Below, piece by piece: positions 19,332 to 29,486 of a stretch of 64,000 nt of DNA; position 1 is the stretch's first letter, and each line of letters begins with the position of its first letter. The notes beneath the pieces are model-generated. The model did no database searches, was not told the origin of the DNA, and saw only the letters and a program-made list of their open reading frames with translations. The DNA comes from CAWAND01 sp963807065 (lineage in GTDB: Bacteria; Chloroflexota; Anaerolineae; Anaerolineales; E44-bin32). The translations under genes and the position numbers were made by a program. Location of the stretch: the NCBI GenBank assembly GCA_963807065.1, contig CAWDZQ010000004.1:868001-932000 (forward strand), in the 5' to 3' direction.

Positions 19332-21661
19332 GCCAATTCCATTGCGTGGGGAAGCCATTTTGGGCGGTTGATGGACCACAAAAAGTCATGGGGCGTGCAC
19401 GCTATGTGGGTGACATTCGCCTCCCGGATATGCTGATCGCCAAGGTTCTGAGAAGCGGAGTGCCCCACACGTTGATTCGAGAGCTCGACGTAAGGCCCGC
19501 CCTTCAGGTCCCGGGCGTGGTCGCCGCGATCAGCGCCGCGGACTTCATTGATCACGGGAGTTACGGATGGCCGGTCAAAGACGCTTTCATCCTGGCCTAC
19601 CAGAAAGTCCGTTACGTTGGCGACCCGATTGCCGTCGTGGCGGCCGAGACCGAACAGGCAGCCATCGCAGGCATGCGTGCGATCCGCTGTGAGTTGGAGG
19701 ATCTTCCCGGCTTATTCGATATGGAGCAGGCTTTGACGGCGGATGCACCACTGGTTCCGCTTGAGGCTCCGATCGGCGAGGGTAACCTGGCGGCTAAGCA
19801 CCTCGTGAGATACGGCGATCCCTTGACAGTCCTGAAATCATGCCAAACGGTTCTTGAAGAGCAGTACCACTGCGCGCACCAGGAACATGCATATCTTGAG
19901 ACGGAAGGTGCTTTGGCCGTCCCGGACAACGTCGGAGGGGTCACCGTCTACGCCAATGACCAGAGCCCGTTCATCAATCGAGACAACATCATGATGGTGC
20001 TGGGGTTGCCGGCCGACAAGGTGCGCGTGATCCAGGCTGTCGTCGGGGGTTCCTTCGGCGGCAAGGATGACATTGGGTATCAAACCTCGGCCCAGGCAGC
20101 GGCTTTGGCGCTGAAGACGGGTCGCCCCGTGAGGCTCGTCCTGCCGCGAGATGAGTCGCTCCTCGCCTCATACAAGCGGGAAGCCATGCGATACCGGGTG
20201 ATTTTGGGGGCCAACAGCAATGGTGACCTGCAGGCGGCGAAATTGGAACTTCTGGCCGATAGCGGAGCCTACGCCTCGATGACCCCCCTGGCAGCATGGC
20301 GGGCCACGGTGCATGCCGCCGGCGCCTACCGCTACCAGGCTGTCCATGTGGATTCCCAGGTCGTCTACACCAACAACGGATACTCGGGTGCCTTTAGGGG
20401 CTTTGGCAACACGGAGTCGGTGGCAGTCATTGAACAGGCGGTGGACGAGCTTGCGGACCGGCTGGGTCGCGACCCCTTGGAATTTCGTCTGCAGAATTGC
20501 CTACGAAAGGGCGATCGAACGATGGCCGGGGCGGTGCTTGAGGACGACGTCGGGCTGACCAAGTGCCTTGAATGGGTCCGCGGGCATTCTGATTGGGAAC
20601 GAAAGCGGGCCGCGTATGCCAAGCCAAGCGATGGTGATATCCGTCGAGGCATCGGTGTGGCGTGCTACTTCCACGGATCCAGTCTTGGGGGCGAAGGAGC
20701 CGACTATGCCACGGCGACCCTCAAGATCGAACAGGATTTCAGTTTGACACTGACCTCCGGTCTCACCGACTTCGGGCAAGGCAGCCGGACGGTCTATACG
20801 ATGATCGCCGCTGAGGCGCTGGGGGTCGACCCGCAGCGCATTCTTATGCCGCGGCCGGACACACAAATCTCAATCGAATCGGGCCCCACGGTTGCCTCGC
20901 GGGCGACGATGGTGGGCGGCAACGCCACCCGTGTGGCGGCGCTCAAGCTCGATGGACTCCTGCGAGAGGCTGCGGCAGATGCGTTGGACTGCAGCCCGGC
21001 TCAGGTTCAGCGCTTTGGCGAGCAGTTTGTTTCGCCGAGCGAGAACGCATTGGAATTCGAAAAGGTTGTCGATCACGCCCGGCGAATGGGCTTAGTCCTC
21101 TCGGTACAGGGTCGCTGGCAGGTTCCGACGATTGAGTGGGACTTCGACAGCGGCACAGGCACCCCGTATTTCTGCTATGTGTTTGGCGCGCAGGTGGCCG
21201 AGGTCGCCTTTGACACTCGGACCGGACAAACCGACGTGCTGGGCGTGTGGGCGGCGCATGATGGAGGGCAGATCATCTACCCCCAGGGTGCGGCCGGGCA
21301 GATGTTCGGTGGTATCGCCCAGGGGATGGGCTACGCCTTGATGGAAGACATGCGATTCGACCAAGGGTATTCACTGCACACCAACCTGGATGGTTATCTG
21401 ATCCCGACAGCATTGGACATGCCCCCCATCGAGATGGCGTTCATTGAACAACCATTTGAGCAGGGGCCGTTCGGCGCGAAAAATCTCGCCGAGCCCGTCA
21501 TGATCGGCACCGCGCCCGCTCTTGCCAATGCGCTGGCTCAGGCGAGCGGGAAGCGTCGGCGAGCGCTGCCATTGACCCATGAACAGAGACTCTTGGGTGA
21601 TCCCCTGCTGCCGCCGGGTTCTCGCCAGCGCTGCAGAAACGCCCTTGGTTTGGACGCATGA
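19328..21661 (+). CDS. Molybdenum hydroxylase large subunit, xanthine DH family
   Basis: The 777-aa molybdopterin-binding subunit has the a/b hammerhead domain at the N-terminus, GGSFGGKDD, GAFRGFGNTE, TDFGQGS and the GAKNLAEP segment that carries the catalytic Glu. It lacks the AYxCSFR motif of true CO dehydrogenase (AYRYQAVH is followed by a plain VYTNNGYSGAFRG), so it is more likely to hydroxylate an N-heterocycle or aldehyde. The last 30 residues depart from the family pattern. An SsnA-like amidohydrolase overlaps its stop, as in E. coli, where ssnA lies beside ygfM and xdhD. This supports a purine-like substrate, but this is inference. Confidence 0.9.
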   Translation: MSQFHCVGKPFWAVDGPQKVMGRARYVGDIRLPDMLIAKVLRSGVPHTLIRELDVRPALQVPGVVAAISAADFIDHGSYGWPVKDAFILAYQKVRYVGDPIAVVAAETEQAAIAGMRAIRCELEDLPGLFDMEQALTADAPLVPLEAPIGEGNLAAKHLVRYGDPLTVLKSCQTVLEEQYHCAHQEHAYLETEGALAVPDNVGGVTVYANDQSPFINRDNIMMVLGLPADKVRVIQAVVGGSFGGKDDIGYQTSAQAAALALKTGRPVRLVLPRDESLLASYKREAMRYRVILGANSNGDLQAAKLELLADSGAYASMTPLAAWRATVHAAGAYRYQAVHVDSQVVYTNNGYSGAFRGFGNTESVAVIEQAVDELADRLGRDPLEFRLQNCLRKGDRTMAGAVLEDDVGLTKCLEWVRGHSDWERKRAAYAKPSDGDIRRGIGVACYFHGSSLGGEGADYATATLKIEQDFSLTLTSGLTDFGQGSRTVYTMIAAEALGVDPQRILMPRPDTQISIESGPTVASRATMVGGNATRVAALKLDGLLREAAADALDCSPAQVQRFGEQFVSPSENALEFEKVVDHARRMGLVLSVQGRWQVPTIEWDFDSGTGTPYFCYVFGAQVAEVAFDTRTGQTDVLGVWAAHDGGQIIYPQGAAGQMFGGIAQGMGYALMEDMRFDQGYSLHTNLDGYLIPTALDMPPIEMAFIEQPFEQGPFGAKNLAEPVMIGTAPALANALAQASGKRRRALPLTHEQRLLGDPLLPPGSRQRCRNALGLDA

Positions 21662-22961
21662 ACCGAACTGACCTTACCCTCATCCGGGGAGGCGCGGTGC
21701 TCGCCGACGATGGCTGGCTGACGCCCGGCTATCTGACGGTGCGGGGCGAGACAATCGAGCAGGTGGGAAGCGGAAGCCCGCCTCAAGAGCTCGAACGGGA
21801 AGCCGGCCACGTCTTGGGCGGGGCGCGGCATGCAGTGCTCCCCGGCCTGGTTAACGGGCACACCCACTTTAGTCAGACCTTTATGCGAGGGCTGGCCGCC
21901 GGCCGTCCCCTTTTGGCATGGCTCAACGAAGTCATCTGGCCCATGCAGGAAACCATGACGGTTGATGATATGCACTTGGCGGCTCTCCTGGGTTTGCTGG
22001 AGAACTTGCTCAGCGGTGCGACGACGGTGGTCGATCACCACAAGATTTGCGCTACTTCAGACCACACCCGTGCCGTGTGCTCAGCGGCGGAAACGGTCGG
22101 GCTGAGATTGGTCCTCGCGCGGGGCTGGACAGATCGTGGAGTCAATGCCGAAGGCCCGGAGGCGATTCTGGACGACCTTGAACAGCTGTTCGAACGCACT
22201 CGGGGCTCCCGGGATGTGAAGATCGCCAATGGCCCGTTGACACCGTGGCGCTGCTCACCGGAAACCTTGCAACAAACCCACGCTCTCGCCACACGGTATG
22301 CAGCACCCACCCACATTCATGTCTCTGAGACCGAGATTGAGGTCCAAAAGACCTTGGACGAGACGGGGCTGCGGCCAGTCATATGGTTGGATCAACTGGA
22401 TCTGTTGGGAGAAAGCACCCAGGTCGTGCACGGGGTCTGGATCGAGGCGGGAGAAATCGAGAGGCTGGCTGAACGGGACGCCTTGGTGGTTCACTGCCCC
22501 GTAAGCAATGCCGTGCTTGGTTCGGGGATCGCACCCGTTGCAAGCTTGTCGAAGGCTGGTGTCCGCCTCAGGCTGGGAACCGATGGGCCGGCAAGCAACA
22601 ACTCGCAAGATCTGTTCGAAACTATGAAGTCTTCGTTGTGCCTGGCAAGGGCGATTTCCCGCGATCCGATGGACCTATCTCCTTCCGAGGTTCTGTCCTG
22701 GGCCACCGATGGCCGCGTTCTGCAGGCCGGAGCAGACGCCGATGTGATCCTGGTCAATCTGGACTCCCCCGCGCGGTTCCGGTGAATGATACGACTTCGG
22801 CCTTGGTGCTCTCAGCGTGCGCGTCGGACGTTGAGACAGTGATCGTCGGGGGCAGGATCTTGATGGAAGATCGCTATGTCAAAGTCTTGGACCAAGGCGC
22901 GCTGCTAGATGAGTGCCGCAAGGCGGCGACCGCCTTGAAACTTCGGGCTGGTTTGGGTTAG
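21658..22961 (+). pseudogene. SsnA/TrzA-type amidohydrolase, C-terminal frameshift
   Basis: The gene encodes an amidohydrolase of the SsnA/guanine deaminase-like group with intact ligands: NGHTHF (His68, His70), HIHVSETE, VVHGVW and LGTDGPASNN. The frame ends early at 22785 after NLDSPARFR. The missing tail (VPVNDTTSALVL, then VDTVIVGG-like VETVIVGGRILMEDR) continues one frame over to 22961. The switch falls at a run of five C (22766-22770); six would restore the frame, so a homopolymer sequencing error is quite possible. Its ATG overlaps the large-subunit stop (ATGA). It probably deaminates the product or precursor of the hydroxylase. Confidence 0.85.
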
Positions 22962-23107
22962 GTTTCCCAAAGTGCCGAGGGAGAGCGGTCAACGCCGGCC
23001 ACAGACCTTGCGGGCCCCTGGCGATCACAGCCTGCGGCAGGTAGCGAAGGTCGAGAGGGAAAGCTCGTACGTTGGAAATCGATTGCGATCGGCACATAGA
23101 GATGACA

Positions 23108-23599
23108 CTAGTCGAAGATTTTCAATCCCCGCCGCTTGAGCACGTCAGCGATCATCACCACGATCGGCACGCCCCCCACAAGGATGACCAACTCGCTTGA
23201 CGTGACCAGCGCCGCCAGATACCAGAACCCCCCCATACCCAGGATGAAGAGCATAAGCCCCACAGCTGCTCCGGTCGTCGCCGCGTAGAGCGCCATCGGA
23301 ACCGCCGGCCAACGCTGCTGCATCAGTCTGAAAAGCCCCCAGGCAACTATGCCCCCGGCCATGTCCGTCAATGGCATCCAAATGAGCTCCAACGGGCCCA
23401 CGAAGGGGCTGGCCAAGTTGGCGAAGAAGGTACCAAATCCGATTCCCAGCGTTACGTAGGGATCGAACAGGACGAACACCTTGAAGAGCTCAGCCACCCT
23501 GAATTGAATCGGGCCGTAGCTGATGGGAGCGATCACAATCGTCATGGCTGCATACAACGAGGCGATGATAGCGATCTTCACCAATCGAGCGGTTGTCAT
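23108..23599 (-). CDS. QueT-family membrane protein (ECF S component-like)
   Basis: This 163-aa, very hydrophobic protein has about five membrane helices and the QueT signature YGPIQFRVAELF after the first helix. QueT proteins are substrate-binding subunits of energy-coupling-factor transporters, thought to bring in queuosine precursors. No ECF ATPase or T component is in the window, so it would use a shared module. The start is either ATG 23599 or the TTG at 23608; no strong ribosome site is visible for either. I looked for a preQ1 riboswitch upstream and saw none. Confidence 0.75.
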   Translation of the reverse strand: MTTARLVKIAIIASLYAAMTIVIAPISYGPIQFRVAELFKVFVLFDPYVTLGIGFGTFFANLASPFVGPLELIWMPLTDMAGGIVAWGLFRLMQQRWPAVPMALYAATTGAAVGLMLFILGMGGFWYLAALVTSSELVILVGGVPIVVMIADVLKRRGLKIFD

Positions 23600-23906
23600 T
23601 GGTGGCAACTACCACGGTGGTCACCCTTGCACACGTTATTCGTCTCCCCTCTACCCATTGACATCACACGCGGGAAGGCCGCCAGGGCTCATGCATCGAA
23701 GAAATGCGACCGCTTTCCTGGCAGATGCGAGTGAAATCTCCTGGATGGGGTCATTGTACATGCTCGAGCTGGCCCATTATCGAGCGTGGAGCGCCCAACC
23801 GCGACCCTGGGCCGCAGCGCAGAGCGAATAAGGAGGAGCACTCAAGCTTGGGACGCAAACCAACACGCCATGATAGAAGTGGGGGTTGGCGACGAAAGGG
23901 GGGCGT

Positions 23907-24464
23907 TCAGAACGCTGGAGGCGTAATAATGGATATCCAGCTGGTTTCGTTGGCCGGGCCCGAAGTCGAGAGCGATTTCAACTGATAGCCCTCGAAACAG
24001 ATACTGTCCCCGGTTTGAAGGGTGTAGTCCCCGCTATCCAGGCCGACCGTAAGAACGCCACTTATAACAAAGATGACCTCTTCGGTGGGTTCCCGCAGCC
24101 GGCGAGCGAAGTTCTCCGTCTTACCGTCAACCTTCCCGATGAAGACTTGCAACTTGTGGGTAAGACCGGAAGTCAGCAACTCATACGTGAGATTTGAGTT
24201 GGGAAGGCTCAATATTGCCCTTTCGTTTGACCTGACGACCGGATCGTGCTCGTGGACTTCGCGCAAGAAGTGGAGCATGCTCACGTCGAGTGCTTCAGAA
24301 ATCCGGCGCAATGAGTTTAACGACGTATTGGCTTCTCCGCGCTCGACTTAACTCAAGAAAGACGCAGTTAGGTCCGTCCTTGCCGCCAAATCCCGAAGGC
24401 TGTAACCGAGGGCAATGCGGCGATCTCGCATTCTAGAACCAATTGAGCTGGTCTCATTCTGCAT
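23907..24464 (-). pseudogene. XRE-family regulator with cupin domain, in-frame stop
   Basis: An ATG at 24464 opens an N-terminal helix-turn-helix (residues 9-62: RRIALGYSLRDLA, TASFLS) that reaches a TAA at 24348-24350 and then continues in the same frame as VERGEANTSLNSLRRI and a C-terminal cupin domain ending at 23907 (EEVIFVISGVLTVGLD, YTLQTGDSICFEG). In the family this position is normally Gln (LSQVERG), so CAA has changed to TAA. Without readthrough only a 38-residue stub is made. Such proteins usually sense a small molecule through the cupin and repress nearby catabolic genes. It may be a dead regulator or a single-base error. Confidence 0.82.
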
Positions 24465-24575
24465 GACAGTACTCTGCTCTCCGTTTCGGCATCGGCCTTC
24501 TCAGGGAATGGGCCTGGCTTGGGAGGATGGCGTCGGTCCGGACCTTCTACGAGTTCGGCATCGTGAATTGGGCTA

Positions 24576-26072
24576 TCAGGTTTTGTTCTTGGGGGTCACG
24601 CCCTTTGATCCGTCGTTAGGCCGTGCTTGTTGGTCAATCTCATTTACCGCGTGGGCCCCCTCTACTTTCGATCGAATGGCGGAAGGATCAATGCCGGCAG
24701 CCGGGGCCGACTTTGGAATTTGGTTGTGTTCAAGATATTCCGAGAGATCGACCTGAGCATATCGCACCCGCTCGCCGTAGTTGCGTCTATCGGGTTTGTA
24801 GGTGGCGTCGATGCCAATCTTGGTGTGAACCCCTCGCGCATCTGCTGTGGGGTCCATCTCGTGCCCTTGAGCCCCCTGGACGATAAAGGTGTCGCGGCTC
24901 CAATCCACGCGGTTGGTGATGGCCCAAAGCAGGTCTGCCGGATCATAGATATCGACATCAGGGTCGACGGCAATCGCCATCTTAACATTGACATGGGCTG
25001 CGAAGGCAGCCAAGGCAACGTTCTTGGGCTCGCCCGGATTGGATTTGTCGAGCTGGATCACCACAGAGAAGCCATTGGCATAGGGCGGGATGTGCAAGCC
25101 GGTGACGTTCGGGCTGACATGTCGAACGAATCGTCTTAAGAGCGGCTCTCTTGGCAGCACGTTTCCCAGGTAGATGTGCTCACCCCACCCCGGGATGATG
25201 GTTTGATAGATGGGCTGATCCCGATAGCAGATGGCCGAGACCTCAAGCACAGGGCTGTCCCATAATTCTCCGTAGTAGCCATGAAACTCGGCCAGTGGGC
25301 CCTCCTTCATTCGTGCTGAAGGGAGCAACCGGCCCTCAATCACGATCTCCGCCTCGGATGGAATCTCCGTGCAGATGGTCTCTCCCTGTGTGACTGGAGT
25401 GCCAACGCCCCGAATGGCGCCGGAGATCAGAAGTTCGTCTTGGTCGTACCTGGCCCCAGCGGCGATCATGATGGCTGGGTCGAGCCCGATCGCAACCGCG
25501 ATTTCCAGGGGTTCGTCCTTCCCCTCCTGGACTTTGAAGAACTCCATCACGTGCCGCCATTCATTGACATTGAAGCCAAGCGTGTGCGGCCCCAAAACCT
25601 GCATCCGATTGTAGGACAGGTTTCCGCGGCCTGAGACAGGGTCCTTAGAAACGGTCACCCCGCCGGTTATGAATGGTCCTCCGTCGTGAGCCGCGTGGGT
25701 GGGAATTGGAATCTTCCGCAGGTCGATCGCGTCCCCGGTGACGATGTTCTTCTTCCAGGCAGCTTCCGGATTGGGCACGGGCGGAACCCCGTTAGCCGGA
25801 TCCAATGCATGCTCCATAAAATCGATAATTTCCGTGACCCGGCATCCTAGGGCGAGAGCTGCAAGCTTTGGGTTGGATACCGCACCCGTGAAAACTGGCC
25901 ATGGCGAGTCTCCGGGTTGTTCGAAGAGAATCGCACCCATGCCCTTGCGCTCGGCGGTGGCACTTACGCTCGCCAACTCATGTGTTAGGTCGACCTTGCG
26001 CCGGACACGGTTGAGCTGTCCCGCCTCTTCAAGGATCTTCAAGTAGCTCCGCAGATCATGGATTCTTCCCAT
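24576..26072 (-). CDS. UbiD-family decarboxylase
   Basis: The 498-aa protein belongs to the UbiD family, prenyl-FMN-dependent enzymes that decarboxylate aromatic or unsaturated acids (or the reverse). It begins with the typical RIHDLRSYLKILEEAGQL, has NLSYNRMQV (metal and prFMN region) and the conserved GPLAEFHGYYGE, in which Glu262 is in the catalytic segment. Length matches the family. ATG 26072 gives the family start; in-frame codons upstream look non-coding. The UbiX-type flavin prenyltransferase is not in the window. The adjacent broken XRE-cupin gene on the same strand might have been its regulator. Confidence 0.92.
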   Translation of the reverse strand: MGRIHDLRSYLKILEEAGQLNRVRRKVDLTHELASVSATAERKGMGAILFEQPGDSPWPVFTGAVSNPKLAALALGCRVTEIIDFMEHALDPANGVPPVPNPEAAWKKNIVTGDAIDLRKIPIPTHAAHDGGPFITGGVTVSKDPVSGRGNLSYNRMQVLGPHTLGFNVNEWRHVMEFFKVQEGKDEPLEIAVAIGLDPAIMIAAGARYDQDELLISGAIRGVGTPVTQGETICTEIPSEAEIVIEGRLLPSARMKEGPLAEFHGYYGELWDSPVLEVSAICYRDQPIYQTIIPGWGEHIYLGNVLPREPLLRRFVRHVSPNVTGLHIPPYANGFSVVIQLDKSNPGEPKNVALAAFAAHVNVKMAIAVDPDVDIYDPADLLWAITNRVDWSRDTFIVQGAQGHEMDPTADARGVHTKIGIDATYKPDRRNYGERVRYAQVDLSEYLEHNQIPKSAPAAGIDPSAIRSKVEGAHAVNEIDQQARPNDGSKGVTPKNKT

Positions 26073-26481
26073 GCAGCAACCTCGCCCGAGCGTCGGGCCT
26101 TCCGTTTTCATGGTTGAGTCGTGCCGGATCTTATGCCGCCGGGGTGGTGTCCGCCTCTTGCGGCAACCGAGACAGCATGCCGCCAAGTTTCAACCTGGAT
26201 AGCTGCCCTTTACGCCCGTAAAGTATATTCTAACGGTCGATTTCCCGCTCGCCACCCTCCTTGCGATGGACTCTCTGCATCGTCGGTCGATAAGCCCTCG
26301 GCCGGGGGTGGTTCTCTTCCCCTATTTTCTGAGCTGAGCGAGGAAAGCACCGCTGCACGTCGGTTGCACCTGCTTGCTTGGTCCGGAAGGGGTCAACCCG
26401 GCTTTCGACTCCCTTAGACCGAATCCAGAAGCCCCCCGCTCCGGATGGATTGGGCGGATGCACTTGACCTGCAGAGCGAAA
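26073..26481. other. Intergenic region, nothing recognised
   Basis: There are no convincing genes or RNAs between the UbiD gene and the first inverted-repeat dehydrogenase gene, which run on the same strand. A short CGTAAAGTATATT stretch (about 26218) resembles the TTCGTAAAGT seen near 31034 and 32607, but its meaning is unknown. Confidence 0.4.
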
Positions 26482-27504
26482 TCAAACCACGCGACAGCGC
26501 AGATTGCCGCCGCGGAGAGTGGTTTCCAGGTTCTTGAAATCATCCGTTCGTCTTACCGGGCCAGAGGCTGGGCTCCCCGCAGCCGTGTGTGGGGTGAGGA
26601 TCAGGTTGGCCCGGGGCTGGTGAGCGAGGGGGAGCAGGGGGTTGTCCTGGCGCAGCGGCTCCCAGGTGTAGGTATCCAGCGCCGCCCCGCCCAGGTGGCC
26701 CGAGTTGAGGGCTTCGGCCAGGGCCTGTTCGTCGATCACCCCGCCCGCCCCGCAGCTGACCAGGCAGGCGCCTGGTTTCATCCTGGCCAACACCTCGCCG
26801 TCGATCGACTGCTCCGTCTCGGGGAAGTAGGGCAGCAGCATACACACGAAGTCGCTTTCGGCGATCAATTCATCCGCCGGTGCAAAGCGGATCCCCAGAG
26901 CCTGCTCGGCCTCTTGGGGCAATCGATCACGCTTGTTGTACAGCAGGTTGGGCTCGAAGGGCCTGAGGCGCCGGGCCAGCTCTGTGCCGATCTCACCGAA
27001 GCCCAGGATGCCCACCGTTCGATCTCTCAAGCCCCCCAGGCCTTCCCGCCCAGACCAGTTGTAGGCGAAGTAGTCTTCGTCACAGCGTTGGGGCTCCTGG
27101 CCCCAGTCGCCGGCTTCGAGGGCAATGTCCATCACTTCGCGCAGGCGCTTGGCCAGTGACAGCAGCTGGAGCATCATGTGCTCTGAAACCATGATGCAAC
27201 TCGCCACCGGCCAGTAGCACACCGGCACGTCCGCCTGCCGGGCCGCCTCCAGGTCGATGTCGTATGTCTGAGACCCGAGACGCTGGATCAGGCGCAGCCT
27301 GCCCCCGGCGCGGATGATCTCGGCGTCGATTGGGCCGGACCGCTCACTGATCAGAAACTCGGCCTCCCCGACCTGCTCCAGCAAAGCTTCCCGGGTCGGG
27401 CTCCGCAGCATGCGGATCTCCAACTCAGACGGCGCCGCCGCCAAGGCGTTGTCTTGATGATGCTGTCCCCTATGGGTGATAAAGAGGGTAATGTGACGGC
27501 TCAC
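26482..27504 (-). CDS. D-2-hydroxyacid dehydrogenase-like, copy 1
   Basis: This 340-aa protein is an NAD-dependent D-isomer 2-hydroxyacid dehydrogenase by fold: Rossmann motif GFGEIGTELARRL and TPHTAAG with the catalytic-type His. The usual Arg of the NTARGG loop is replaced (VSCGAGGVIDE, Ala instead of Arg), so catalysis may be altered. The start GTG 27504 has AGGAGG four bases upstream. Residues from about 21 to 309 are encoded by DNA that is repeated inverted at 31355-32222; the N- and C-terminal parts differ from copy 2. It ends with the normal family C-terminus (NLETTLRGGNL). Confidence 0.85.
   Translation of the reverse strand: MSRHITLFITHRGQHHQDNALAAAPSELEIRMLRSPTREALLEQVGEAEFLISERSGPIDAEIIRAGGRLRLIQRLGSQTYDIDLEAARQADVPVCYWPVASCIMVSEHMMLQLLSLAKRLREVMDIALEAGDWGQEPQRCDEDYFAYNWSGREGLGGLRDRTVGILGFGEIGTELARRLRPFEPNLLYNKRDRLPQEAEQALGIRFAPADELIAESDFVCMLLPYFPETEQSIDGEVLARMKPGACLVSCGAGGVIDEQALAEALNSGHLGGAALDTYTWEPLRQDNPLLPLAHQPRANLILTPHTAAGSPASGPVRRTDDFKNLETTLRGGNLRCRVV
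26576..27443 (-). repeat. 868-bp inverted repeat, left arm
   Basis: The reverse complement of this segment matches 31355-32222 with no difference that I could find, at equal length. The translated proteins and even the antisense frames are identical over it. Identity stops abruptly at both ends: TGGCGGCGGCGCC marks one border and GGCTGCGGG the other. It lies wholly inside the coding sequence of the copy 1 dehydrogenase. There are no insertion-sequence features. Confidence 0.9.
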
Positions 27505-27696
27505 AGCGCCTCCTGAAGGCTTTTGTAGCCCCACGGTGAAATGTGCAGGCTTGGATTGTGAGGTCCGGACGCGAGGATGGTATCTTCCGCAGCGCGGATC
27601 CAGAGTGGCTGATGGAACAAAGCGAGGTGACCTCCTGCCGCCGCGGCGAATAGGATGGCCGATCCGGGCGGCCAACAGAGCCGCGCGCGCTGGCGA

Positions 27697-29463
27697 CTAC
27701 TGAATCAGCAGCCGGCCATCCCGCCGAACTCCGGCTTGGGCTGTGACGCCGCCGCTCGCTTGGATGTAGCTTACGATCTCCTGGCGCATGAAAAGCCCCG
27801 TGGTTTCCTTGGGGAGGCTGTGGAGGTCCAACACGGTCAGGGGCAAGGTTTGGCGAGCAATGGTTTCCCAGGGTCCCGCCGGGACGCGTATGAATGACGA
27901 GCAAGCGACGCGAAAATCGTGATCAAGGTTGTCTTCAAGTGACTTGCCCCGGTAAGCAATGTCCAGCGCCTTGGCCGAAGCTCGGTCGTTTCCCAGGATG
28001 ATGCGATAGCGGATCGCGCTGCTGAAATGCAGAAAGCCTCGTTCGGTGTGGGGAAATCCCGGCCGATCAGTCCGCAGAGCGTTGTCTTCGATGAGGGATT
28101 TGAGTTCCTGGCCCGTCATCTTCAAGATCCAGATTGTATCGGAAAAGGGCATGATGTTGAACCAATCGCCATAAGAGACTGGGCGACCGGTCGGGAGCCC
28201 GGCGCGCACACTTGATAAGTCAAGGATGGCGAGATCGGCCTCAGTGCCCCCCCGTTGACAGCGGGCGACCATGGCGTCGCAGATAAAATTGGCGAAGGCC
28301 AATTCCCCGGCGGCGAAGGAATTGCGCACCGCCTCGGTCGTCACGTCCAGGTCTCGACAGACCTTGCCCAGCGGGGTCTCAAAGTAGGATATCGCCTGAT
28401 CTGCGAAAGGTCGCACATACTTGCGTTCGAAAGCCCGGTCTACGGGGAGTGTCTCCGTGGCCAGGAGCCTCGCATTGGTCACTGTTGCCCGATCTTCCAC
28501 AACGATGTCGACCAGACCTAGAAATCGGCCCAGCATTCCGGCTTGAACGATGGGGATCCCGTTGACGATGTTGCTTGCGGACATGCCTTTCTCGTTCAGC
28601 ACATCATGCGTATGTCCGCCAACAATCAGGTCCACACTTCCCTGAGGCAGGGCTTCAGCCAGCTCAATATCACCCGCCATTTGGACCGTGACAGGATTTG
28701 AGCGCAAGCTGTATCCGAGGTGACTAAGCACGATCAGGACATCGCACAAAGGGCGCAACTCGGGGACCAACCGACGGGCGACATCCACCGGGTGTTCAAA
28801 CTCGAAAATCTCTCCGGCCGACAAGTTATGTTCCGCAGGCGTCGTGAGGCCTATCAGGCCAATTCGCACACCTTTGATCACATACAGAGCCGCAGCTGGA
28901 CATTGTTCGGAAAGGGAATCAGGGCCTCTCAAATTGGCCGCCAAGACGGGAAATGCTGCGTCCCGCTGAATGGCACTTCGGATGGGGTCGAAGCCCAGAT
29001 CCAGGTCATGGTTTCCCAAGCAGCAGGCGTCGACCCCGGCAGCTGAATAAATCTTGTACCCAGGATGGGCGCTGACGTGATCGGACTCCTCACCCAGCAA
29101 CTGGTCAAAGACGGTTCCAATGATGTCGTCTCCCGCGGAGACGACGAGCAATCCCTCGTCCGGCTTTTGGGCGCACTTCGCCCGCACGCGCTTTATCTCA
29201 TGTTCTAACCGAGAGAAAATCGGTCGGGCGCCCCGGTGATGGATGTCGCATATCCACCCGTGAAGGTCGTTGAAGTGAAGAACTTTCAAGTGGAATGGAC
29301 GGGTTGGATCGGATCGACCTGAGGGGAGGCTGACACCGTTGTCAACGCCCACCTCAATCTCCGTTGCGGCTGCGCCGCGTCTCAGCAGATACAGGGTACG
29401 GTTCTTCCCGCTGATGGGGTTAGGTTGGCCTCGGTAGAAAATCAACTTAGATGGCGTAGGCAC
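27697..29463 (-). CDS. 5'-nucleotidase-like metallophosphatase
   Basis: This 588-aa protein has a calcineurin-like phosphoesterase domain with HFNDLHG (His63, Asp66, His68), AGDDIIG, LGNHDLDLG and VGGHTHD, followed by a 5'-nucleotidase C-terminal substrate domain (about 330-560). Relatives remove phosphate from nucleotides or act as UDP-sugar hydrolases. No signal peptide is seen, unlike most secreted members, and an extra N-terminal stretch of about 55 residues precedes the first motif. It lies between two D-2-hydroxyacid dehydrogenase genes on the same strand, 24 bases downstream of one, so probably in one operon. Confidence 0.88.
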   Translation of the reverse strand: MPTPSKLIFYRGQPNPISGKNRTLYLLRRGAAATEIEVGVDNGVSLPSGRSDPTRPFHLKVLHFNDLHGWICDIHHRGARPIFSRLEHEIKRVRAKCAQKPDEGLLVVSAGDDIIGTVFDQLLGEESDHVSAHPGYKIYSAAGVDACCLGNHDLDLGFDPIRSAIQRDAAFPVLAANLRGPDSLSEQCPAAALYVIKGVRIGLIGLTTPAEHNLSAGEIFEFEHPVDVARRLVPELRPLCDVLIVLSHLGYSLRSNPVTVQMAGDIELAEALPQGSVDLIVGGHTHDVLNEKGMSASNIVNGIPIVQAGMLGRFLGLVDIVVEDRATVTNARLLATETLPVDRAFERKYVRPFADQAISYFETPLGKVCRDLDVTTEAVRNSFAAGELAFANFICDAMVARCQRGGTEADLAILDLSSVRAGLPTGRPVSYGDWFNIMPFSDTIWILKMTGQELKSLIEDNALRTDRPGFPHTERGFLHFSSAIRYRIILGNDRASAKALDIAYRGKSLEDNLDHDFRVACSSFIRVPAGPWETIARQTLPLTVLDLHSLPKETTGLFMRQEIVSYIQASGGVTAQAGVRRDGRLLIQ

Positions 29464-29486
29464 GATGGCTGTGGGTTGGCCAGGCT

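Noticed and set aside
19328..21661. Large subunit as aerobic CO dehydrogenase
   Set aside because: The AYxCSFR active-site motif is missing.
22760..22785. Programmed frameshift in the SsnA-like gene
   Set aside because: The shift lies at a plain C run without a downstream structure or conserved slippery pattern; an indel is simpler.
23600..23900. preQ1 riboswitch before the QueT-like gene
   Set aside because: No match to the short preQ1 pseudoknot patterns was found, only a small ACCACGGTGGT palindrome.
24348..24350. Stop-codon recoding in the XRE-cupin gene
   Set aside because: The codon is TAA, which is not used for selenocysteine or pyrrolysine, and no recoding signal is visible.
26374..27159. 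Long antisense frame repeated at 31639-32211
   Set aside because: It arises because the inverted repeat duplicates both strands; it is opposite real dehydrogenase genes.
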